From contig MU647576.1 of the NCBI GenBank assembly GCA_026770585.1, forward strand, positions 22,665 to 32,849: a DNA stretch of 10,185 nucleotides, in the 5' to 3' direction. Both the position numbers and the translations under genes were made by a program. Positions 6,798 through 10,185 of this stretch are shown here, piece by piece. How positions within the stretch are numbered: the stretch's first letter is position 1; every line of letters starts with the position of its first letter. The notes beneath the pieces are model-generated. The model was not told where the DNA came from and searched no databases. It was given only the letters and a program-made list of their open reading frames with translations. The stretch is from Baffinella frigidus. Its lineage: Eukaryota; Cryptophyceae; Cryptomonadales; Baffinellaceae.

Positions 6798-6824
6798 GTC
6801 TCGGACGATGAGGGCGACTCGCAC
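6798..6824 (+). pseudogene. Truncated exon 2 copy (acceptor side), first
   Basis: CTCAG is followed by 27 nt identical to the start of exon 2 (VSDDEGDSH), then TATCTCTCTGGGGG instead of the rest of the exon. The acceptor is preserved and there is no donor. The sequence after the break (TATCTCTCTGGGGGTGATTTA) also follows the second copy in expanded form, so these are tandem duplications with one breakpoint inside the exon. A still shorter relic (CTGTCAGGTCTCAG) is at about 6603-6616. Confidence 0.75.
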
Positions 6825-6929
6825 TATCTCTCTGGGGGTGATTTACGATTTCGTTTGAATTTAGATTTTGTTCAGATTTGAATTTTGTTTAGGTTTAAAT
6901 TTGGTTTAAATTTAAACCGCACTCGTCAG

Positions 6930-6955
6930 GTCTTGGACGATGAGGGCGACTCGCA

Positions 6956-6956
<1 letters not shown>
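6930..6956 (+). pseudogene. Truncated exon 2 copy (acceptor side), second
   Basis: CGTCAG is followed by 27 nt matching exon 2 except TCG to TTG, which replaces the conserved CK2-target serine by leucine (VLDDEGDSH). The copy breaks at the same base as the first copy and runs into a long TATC microsatellite. Its upstream flank (AAATTTAAACCGCACTCGTCAG) matches the flank of the full exon (AGTTTAAACCGCGCTTGTCAG). Confidence 0.75.
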
Positions 6957-7019
<63 letters not shown>

Positions 7020-7025
7020 ATCTAT
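6956..7025. repeat. (TATC)n microsatellite
   Basis: About 16 TATC units following the second truncated exon 2 copy; grown from the TATCTCTCT seen after the first copy. Confidence 0.95.
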
Positions 7026-7037
7026 GGGGTGATTTAA

Positions 7038-7067
7038 AGGTCGACAGGTCGAAAGGCCTGTCGACCT
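7038..7067. repeat. Hairpin upstream of exon 2
   Basis: AGGTCGACAGG and CCTGTCGACCT around an 8-nt loop, flanked by TTTAAA/TTTAAA. Confidence 0.8.
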
Positions 7068-7122
7068 GAATTTAAATTTGGTTTGACTTAAATTTTGGTT
7101 AAGTTTAAACCGCGCTTGTCAG

Positions 7123-7188
7123 GTCTCGGACGATGAGGGCGACTCGCACCCCAACATCGACCAGAAGCTCATGGCCCGCCTCAAGAAG
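7123..7188 (+). CDS. CDC37: Exon 2 of the Cdc37-like gene (full copy)
   Basis: Encodes 22 residues, phase 0 at both ends, between CTTGTCAG and AAG|GTCTTG. It begins VSDDEGDSHPNID, the Cdc37 signature. In characterised Cdc37 the serine in this SDDE context (Ser13 in human) is phosphorylated by CK2 and is needed for kinase-client handling; here the serine is residue 19 of the joined protein. The tail QKLMARLKK is basic and helical, replacing the FRWRHQAR segment of animal Cdc37. Two truncated copies of this exon's start, each with its acceptor, lie upstream at 6798 and 6930. Only this copy extends past the HPNID motif and has a donor. Confidence 0.85.
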
Positions 7189-7194
7189 GTCTTG

Positions 7195-7286
7195 CCCTCT
7201 CTCCGTAAAGTTGATTCTCGCAACGCGTAAAGTTGTCGTTCCCTCTTTCCGTAAAGTTGGTTCTCGCACGCGCAAAGTTGTGCTGC
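7195..7286. repeat. Two tandem 45-46-bp units at the start of intron 2
   Basis: CCCTCTCTCCGTAAAGTTGA and CCCTCTTTCCGTAAAGTTGG start the two units; both contain TTCTCGCA and CGCGYAAAGTTGT. Confidence 0.75.
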
Positions 7287-7305
7287 ATCTAGCGCGGTCG
7301 CAGTC

Positions 7306-7556
7306 TATTCGGGATCGCCAGTTTGGTGAGACCGCCTTCAGAAGGTCTTTCAATCTCAGCCTGTTTGCATTCTCCTGGAGAACCAATCCACACTTTGGAC
7401 TGCGGACCTTTCATCAAAAGTCAACTTGCTGTGAGACAGTTAACTTTGAGGATTTTCTGGTGCCATTTGGTCACGTAACACCCTGAATTCCACTCCGAAC
7501 GAAACCTTCGAAGCCCACCGTGTGGTTGGCTGGCCCGGGCTCGTTTCCGCTCTAAA
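7306..7556 (-). mobile_element. MITE family A, interrupted relic
   Basis: GCAGTCTATTCGGGATCGCC..TTTGGTGAG at about 7306-7335 and GGCCCGGGCTCGTTTCCGCT at about 7532-7553 are the two halves of an A element, separated by about 200 bp that include a 96-bp repeat shared with 5944-6039. Confidence 0.5.
7396..7491. repeat. Second copy of the 96-bp dispersed repeat
   Basis: Matches 5944-6039 with about three mismatches, including GACCTTTCATCAAAAGTCAA and GTAACACCCTGAATTCC. The two copies sit in introns 1 and 2. Confidence 0.9.
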
Positions 7557-7559
7557 GCT

Positions 7560-7823
7560 GCTCTTGAAACATGGCTCAGGCCCCTAACCTGTTGCACTCG
7601 AAACAGGCTCAGCTGCCCTTCCTCAGTAAAGCAACTCTCTCTCTCCCATGTACGTACTCAACAAAAGGGTCCCAACCTGTTGTTCTCGAAACATGACGCA
7701 GGTTCCTACCCTGTTGCTCTCGCAGGTTTGCGATTTTGCTGTAGTTCCTCAGTAAAGCAACTCTCTCTCTCTCCCTGTTCGTACTCGACAAAAGGCTGCT
7801 AACCTGTTGCGCGCGTGAAACAG
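7560..7823. repeat. Repeated acceptor-region units before exon 3
   Basis: AACCTGTTG...CGAAACAGG occurs at about 7588, 7674 and 7801, with a shorter CCCTGTTGCTCTCGCAG at about 7710. CCTCAGTAAAGCAACTCTCT occurs at about 7620 and 7746. Only the last unit is followed by exon 3. Confidence 0.8.
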
Positions 7824-7904
7824 GAGAAGCGGGCGCGGGACTACGAGGAGGTCCGAAAAAGGCACCCGGATGCCCCCGACCCCATCCGCGCCGAGGAGCT
7901 CCAG
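7824..7904 (+). CDS. Exon 3 of the Cdc37-like gene, charged helix
   Basis: Encodes 27 residues between GTGAAACAG and CTCCAG|GTCCTT, phase 0 at both ends: EKRARDYEEVRKRHPDAPD followed by PIRAEELQ. Joined to exon 2 it gives RLKKEKRARDYEEVRKR, a continuous charged helix like the coiled-coil that follows the Cdc37 signature. The family match is by position and character, not by a diagnostic motif. A truncated and decayed copy of its 3' half is at 8052-8086, and upstream there are repeated copies of its acceptor region (about 7588-7720). The donor is followed by a short AAATTTGATCAAATTT palindrome and then MITE A5 about 28 nt away. Confidence 0.62.
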
Positions 7905-7933
7905 GTCCTTTGTCAAATTTGATCAAATTTACC

Positions 7934-8048
7934 CTCTTCTCAGTCTTTTGGGGCTCAGCACTTTGGTGGGCCCGGGCGCGTTTCCGCTCTAAAGTTGACA
8001 AATTTGTACCGCACGCCCAGCGTGACAACTTAGGAATAGTCTGACAAC
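7934..8048 (-). mobile_element. MITE family A, copy A5
   Basis: CTTCTCAGTCTTTTGGGGCT, then GGGCCCGGGCGCGTTTCCGC, then TTTGTACCGCACGCCCAGCG. Starts about 28 nt after the exon 3 donor. The left TAG end is lost. Confidence 0.7.
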
Positions 8049-8051
8049 GCG

Positions 8052-8086
8052 GAAGCACCCCGAGGCCCCCGCCGAGGAAATCCTAG
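8052..8086 (+). pseudogene. Truncated exon 3 copy (donor side), decayed
   Basis: Reads RKHPEAPAEEIL, matching RKRHPDAPD..RAEELQ of exon 3 with about four codons deleted. The donor has lost one G (CTAG|TCCCTT against CCAG|GTCCTT), so it probably cannot splice. The following TTCAAATTTGATCAAATTTA also matches the sequence after the true exon 3 donor, and a MITE-A copy follows both. This is a duplication of exon end plus intron start. Confidence 0.65.
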
Positions 8087-8111
8087 TCCCTTCAAATTTG
8101 ATCAAATTTAT

Positions 8112-8248
8112 CCACTTGGGCTAACCGACTATTGTTGAGTTGACTTTGTGGGTGTGCGGTGCAGATCCGACAACTTTGGAGCGGGAAAGATCCCAGGCTC
8201 ACCAAGTTGGAGAGCCAGAATAGCTTGAGACAGAGCTAGACATTTGAT
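8112..8248 (+). mobile_element. MITE family A, copy A6
   Basis: AACCGACTATTGTTGAGTTG, then GTGTGCGGTGCAGATCCGAC, ending GAGACAGAGCTAG. Follows the decayed exon 3 copy as A5 follows the real exon 3, but in opposite orientation. Confidence 0.75.
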
Positions 8249-8335
8249 CAAGTTGGGCATCATATGATGACTTGACATCGTGCGATGCTGGGTCGATGAG
8301 TGGAGTGCAGCGACCCCTCCCCCCCCACAGACTCC

Positions 8336-8416
8336 AACCACCAAAACCCAATCCTAAACACTCAACCCCACACCGTCATAATAACCCCTGAACCCCTAAC
8401 GCCAAACCCTAAATCC
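8336..8416. repeat. Degenerate C-rich telomere-like tract before exon 4a
   Basis: AACCACCAAAACCCAATCCT...CCTAACGCCAAACCCTAAAT: decayed CCCTAAA units ending at the acceptor of exon 4a. Confidence 0.7.
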
Positions 8417-8418
8417 AG

Positions 8419-8484
8419 ACTGCGGCGAACCGGTGCGTGGTCAACTCGAGCAACCGTGAGACTGAGGCCCAGAAGGAGGCCAAG
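8419..8484 (+). CDS. Exon 4, intact copy a
   Basis: Encodes 22 residues in phase 0: TAANRCVVNSSN followed by RETEAQKEAK, between ATCCAG and AAG|GTACGC, a good donor. The C-terminal half is helical and would run straight into the TPR piece (EAK then KFKETGN), as helical linkers before TPR domains often do. The acceptor lies at the end of degenerate CCCTAAA repeats. A second intact copy lies at 8888-8953 and differs at three bases (GTG/GTC and CGT/CGC silent; ACT/ATC changes T to I). Whether copy a, copy d or both are used cannot be told from DNA; all choices keep the frame. Confidence 0.55.
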
Positions 8485-8649
8485 GTACGCTCCCTTTCTC
8501 TGCAGATCCCTTCTACGGAACGGCGTGTCGTCGGGCTATGTTGGGAGAAATTAAAACCTAAAGGACCTAAAGGACCTACGGTTTAGAGTTCAGGGGTTGG
8601 GCGTAGGGTTTAGGGTTTAGCGATTGGGGGTCAACGCGAGCAACGACAC

Positions 8650-8692
8650 CTCGAGCAACCGCGGTTGCTCGGACCGAGGCCTCCTTCTCAAG
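8650..8692 (+). pseudogene. Degenerate exon 4 copy b
   Basis: Contains TCGAGCAACCGC and GACCGAGG..CTTCTCAAG|GTGCCC, a shortened form of the exon 4 end. An 18-bp perfect palindrome, GAGCAACCGCGGTTGCTC, occupies 8653-8670, made by inverted duplication of part of the exon. The frame is not kept. Confidence 0.5.
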
Positions 8693-8778
8693 GTGCCCCC
8701 ATTACCAATAGCCCCAAATATCTCCATACGCAACAGCCTTAATCCCGCCAATAGCTCTGATCGCCTCACTCGCTGACA

Positions 8779-8805
8779 GAGACCGAGGCCCAGAAGGAGG
8801 CTGAG
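8779..8805 (+). pseudogene. Short exon 4 copy c
   Basis: Nine codons, ETEAQKEAE, match the end of exon 4 and are followed by GTGCG. CTGACAG precedes, so it has acceptor-like and donor-like edges, but the first 13 codons are missing. Confidence 0.5.
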
Positions 8806-8887
8806 GTGCGTTTTGGGTCTGGAGTTTGGTTCCAGGGGTTGGGTCTAGGGTTTAGGGTTTAGGGGTTAGGGACTGGGCGATTGACAG

Positions 8888-8953
8888 ACTGCGGCGAACC
8901 GGTGCGTCGTCAACTCGAGCAACCGCGAGATCGAGGCCCAGAAGGAGGCCAAG
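8888..8953 (+). CDS. Exon 4, intact copy d
   Basis: Second complete copy of exon 4, between GATTGACAG and AAG|GTACGC. It encodes the same 22 residues as copy a except T to I after NRE (NREIEAQKEAK). Both splice sites are kept, so copies a and d could be alternative or consecutive exons. Its upstream flank is G-rich TTTAGGG, unlike the C-rich flank of copy a. It is followed by TTTAGGG-like filler that also follows copy a at 8577-8635, showing the exon was duplicated together with downstream intron sequence. Confidence 0.5.
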
Positions 8954-9031
8954 GTACGCTTACGGTTTAGAGTTGAGGGGTTGGGCGTAGGGTTTAGGGT
9001 TTAGCGATTGGGGGTCGACGCGAGCAACGAC

Positions 9032-9073
9032 AACTCGAGCAACCGCGAGACCGAGGCTCAGAAGGAGGCCAAG
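9032..9073 (+). pseudogene. Truncated exon 4 copy e (donor side)
   Basis: AACTCGAGCAACCGCGAG onwards matches the last 14 codons of exon 4 (NSSNRETEAQKEAK) with a kept AAG|GTGCCC donor. Its 5' part is replaced by GGTCGACGCGAGCAACGAC, itself a partial repeat of the same motif. It lies downstream of intact copy d. Confidence 0.55.
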
Positions 9074-9093
9074 GTGCCCCCATCCCCCCAATC

Positions 9094-9234
9094 TGATAGG
9101 AAAACGGTTTCAATATGAAACTTTTGGATTCAATCAAAATTAGTATATGAATGCTTTAATATTGCTAGTAAAACTCATGCTGTGAAGTAAATTTCGTTGC
9201 CAGATTTTTTTGAATTAAAACCGTTTTCCTATGA
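9094..9234. mobile_element. AT-rich MITE with 4-bp target-site duplication
   Basis: Ends TGATAGGAAAACGGTTT and, complemented, TCATAGGAAAACGGTTT. AATC lies on both sides (9090-9093 and 9235-9238). The 141-bp body is AT-rich, unlike its surroundings. The flanking sequence resembles the uninterrupted GTGCCCCCATTACCAATAGC at about 8693-8712. Confidence 0.8.
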
Positions 9235-9239
9235 AATCT

Positions 9240-9460
9240 CTCTATTACCAATAGCCCCAATCCCTCCAAGGCCCGATCGCTTCAATCCCTCCAACACCTC
9301 CAATCGCCTCAATAGCTCCAGAAGCTCAAATCACTGAAGTAGCAATAGCAAACATTGGTGGATGCGCAGGAAGAGGCCACGGTGTCCCGATCCCTCCAAT
9401 TCCTCCATTAGCAATAGCCCCAATCCTTCCATTCGACTCATTGGCAATTGCCCCAATCCC
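9240..9460. repeat. ATTACCAATAGCCCCAATCC-type intron filler
   Basis: Variants of CCAATCCCTCCA, AATAGCCCCAA and CCTCCATTAGCAATAGCCCC recur; also at 8699-8745 and 9720-9750. No coding signal seen. Confidence 0.6.
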
Positions 9461-9465
9461 TTCAC

Positions 9466-9565
9466 CCCACACCCCAAACCCTAAACCCTAAACCCCAAAC
9501 CCCTAAACCCCAAACCCTAAACCCCTAGAACAAGTGCATCAAACCAAACCCTAAACCCTTAAAAC
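9466..9565. repeat. CCCTAAA telomere-like tract before the TPR fragments
   Basis: CCCCAAACCCTAAACCCTAA units, with AACAAGTGCATC occurring twice (about 9529 and 9563). Confidence 0.85.
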
Positions 9566-9585
9566 AAGTGCATCCCGCAGCGCAG

Positions 9586-9603
9586 AAATTCAAGGATGCC
9601 TAA
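9586..9603 (+). pseudogene. TPR exon fragment i
   Basis: After CAGCGCAG the frame reads KFKDA and then stops (TAA at 9601-9603). It matches only the first four or five codons of the TPR exon, with the acceptor kept. Confidence 0.4.
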
Positions 9604-9636
9604 AACCTCAACACTAAGCCCCGAACCCTACCCCTG

Positions 9637-9693
9637 AAATTCAGGGAGACGGGCAACAAGCACTTCGCGAAGGAGGAGTACAACGAGGCGATC
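9637..9693 (+). pseudogene. TPR exon fragment ii
   Basis: Reads KFRETGNKHFAKEEYNEAI (19 codons) and then diverges into TCACCTCTG. The AG acceptor is changed to TG (CCCCTG), so it is likely unspliceable despite an open frame. Confidence 0.6.
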
Positions 9694-9772
9694 TCACCTC
9701 TGTTCACTTGAGTAACAGTGGAATCCCTCCATTGGAAATAGCGCCAACTAACAAGTCGATCCCGCGGCGCAG

Positions 9773-9801
9773 AACTTCAAGGACACGGACACCACTTGGT
9801 G
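9773..9801 (+). pseudogene. TPR exon fragment iii
   Basis: CGGCGCAG is followed by AACTTCAAGGACACGGACAC, reading NFKDTDTTW and then TGA at 9800-9802. It resembles KFKETGN only at the start. The acceptor is kept and most of the exon is lost. Confidence 0.4.
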
Positions 9802-9818
9802 ATTACCGCGGGGTCTGC

Positions 9819-10058
9819 TCGGTTCACACGAAATTCAACCGTCCATCCCACACAAAATTCACCGGAAATTCCAGGAGACCTAAACGCTAAGCCCGAAATG
9901 CTTACCCAGAAGTTCAAGGAGACGGGCAACAAGCACCTTGCGAAGGAGGAGTACTGCTCTTCGCTTCACACGAAATGCCCCAGTCCATCTTACACAAAAC
10001 TCACCAGAGATTCAAGAAACTCTAAACCCTCAAGCCTCAAGCCTGAACCCTAACCCAG
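9819..10058. repeat. Tandem duplication of intron end plus TPR exon start
   Basis: GGTTCACACGAAATTCAACC..CCAGGAGACCTAAACGC and CGCTTCACACGAAATGCCCC..CAAGAAACTCTAAACCC are homologous and each ends in ACCCAG and the TPR exon start. Period about 145 bp. Confidence 0.7.
9910..9954 (+). pseudogene. TPR exon fragment iv
   Basis: After CTTACCCAG the frame reads KFKETGNKHLAKEEY (15 codons) and then diverges (TGCTCTTCGCTTC). The 90-nt upstream flank, from TTCACACGAAAT (about 9822) to ACCCAG, is repeated upstream of the longest copy (about 9966-10058), so intron end and exon start were duplicated together. Confidence 0.65.
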
Positions 10059-10124
10059 AAATTCAAGGAGACTGGCAACAAGCATTTTGCCAAGGAGGAG
10101 TACAACGAGGCGATCGACTGGTAC
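10059..10124 (+). CDS. TPR exon start (longest copy; probably itself truncated)
   Basis: After CTAACCCAG the frame reads KFKETGNKHFAKEEY and then NEAIDWY, in phase 0 with exon 4. This is a textbook first TPR helix pair start: F.E.GN....(F/A)....Y.EAI..Y, as in Hsp70/Hsp90-binding TPR co-chaperones. After the final Tyr the sequence turns into CCAAACCCCTAAACAC, telomere-like filler with a stop (TGA at 10140-10142) in frame. The copy therefore breaks inside the motif where family members continue with a second helix. I infer that the complete exon lies beyond the right edge and that this is the longest of five copies seen here. Confidence 0.55.
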
Positions 10125-10185
10125 CAAACCCCTAAACACTGAACCCCAAACCCTAAACACTGTACACTAAACACTAAACCCTAAA
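10125..10185. repeat. CCCTAAA-like tract at window end
   Basis: AACCCCTAAACACTGAACCC...AACACTAAACCCTAAA: degenerate heptamers, probably intron filler before the next TPR exon copy, not necessarily a chromosome end. Confidence 0.8.

Larger units (their letters stand above)
8575..9030. repeat. TTTAGGG-like tracts duplicated with exon 4
   Basis: ACGGTTTAGAGTTSAGGGGT, GGGCGTAGGGTTTAGGGTTT and AGCGATTGGGGGTC occur at about 8578-8635 and again at about 8960-9017. A third G-rich tract is at 8820-8875. The G-rich strand is the transcribed sense here. Confidence 0.85.
5043..10185 (+). other. CDC37-like: Split gene: Cdc37-like head joined to TPR domain (5' part only)
   Basis: Gene-level entry. Phase-0 exons at 5043-5093, 7123-7188, 7824-7904, 8419-8484 and/or 8888-8953, and 10059-10124 or beyond join into an open frame. 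Residues 1-39 match the N-terminal kinase-interacting region of the Hsp90 co-chaperone Cdc37 (established family knowledge: Cdc37 loads kinases onto Hsp90 in the cytosol). Residues about 40-88 are charged and probably helical. The frame then enters a TPR motif of the kind (FKETGN..F....Y.EAI) found in Hsp70/Hsp90 co-chaperones. A Cdc37-TPR combination fits an Hsp90 adaptor, but that fusion is inferred from matching phases and order, not from a transcript. Introns are about 2029, 635 and 514 nt and then more than 1.1 kb, nearly all repeats. The 3' end lies outside the window. The alternative is two genes read together. Confidence 0.6.

Noticed and set aside
9796-10135. Other plus-strand frames over the TPR fragments
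   Set aside because: They read the repeats out of frame; the KFKETGN frame is the one with a recognised motif and splice sites.
10125-10185. True chromosome end
   Set aside because: Heptamers are degenerate, similar tracts occur inside introns in both orientations, and a coding frame continues into this one.
1-10185. tRNA, rRNA or other structured RNA genes
   Set aside because: No cloverleaf, A/B box pair or rRNA-like conserved segment was seen; hairpins present belong to repeats.
1-10185. Transposase or reverse transcriptase genes
   Set aside because: None of the frames shows such motifs; the mobile elements here are short and non-autonomous.

Overview
This looks like nuclear DNA of a eukaryote, not a bacterial or phage region. 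There is no long ORF anywhere. Instead, short conserved coding pieces are bounded by AG/GT splice sites and separated by repeat-filled sequence, and degenerate plant/alga-type telomere heptamers (CCCTAAA/TTTAGGG) are scattered through the window. This heptamer type occurs in plants, many algae and some other protists. The GC-leaning codon use and repeat-bloated introns suggest a microalga (a glaucophyte such as Cyanophora is one guess), but the species is not established by the sequence.

Two divergently transcribed, intron-rich genes share a repeat-poor 5' region of about 690 bp (4353-5042). The plus-strand gene starts at 5043 and runs out of the right edge. Exon 1 (5043-5093) and exon 2 (7123-7188) spell the Cdc37 N-terminus (SKWDHIEV, then SDDEGDSHPNID), exon 3 (7824-7904) is a charged helix, exon 4 exists in two intact copies (8419-8484 and 8888-8953), and the last piece (10059-10124) is the start of a TPR motif. 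All junctions are phase 0, so the parts read as one protein: an Hsp90 co-chaperone-like Cdc37 head joined to a TPR domain.

The minus-strand gene starts at 4352 and runs out of the left edge. Five phase-compatible exons (4281-4352, about 4049-4173, 2975-3025, 2640-2735, 601-673) give about 139 residues of a protein I do not recognise. Duplicated exon pieces differ mainly at silent positions, which supports coding.

The most unusual feature is that most recognisable exons have truncated copies in the neighbouring introns, with a polarity. Copies upstream in the transcript usually keep the 3' splice site plus the exon start; copies downstream usually keep the exon end plus the 5' splice site. 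Introns are otherwise built from MITE-like elements (family A with CTAGCTCTGYCTCA ends; family B with CCACCAGCCACCAGAAG ends), foldback repeats and telomere-like heptamers. Several MITE ends lie only 8-28 nt inside 5' splice sites in both genes, which raises the possibility of introner-like intron birth or a strong insertion bias.

Layout: 1-600 hairpin tandem repeat, 105-bp-arm foldback and exon-end copy; 601-2640 exon L, its partial copies and inverted repeats; 2640-4352 the rest of the minus gene with MITEs A and B and GGGTTTC heptamers; 4353-5042 shared promoter region; 5043-7122 exon 1 and a 2-kb intron of repeats; 7123-10185 the remaining plus-strand exons, exon-fragment ladders and telomere-like filler.
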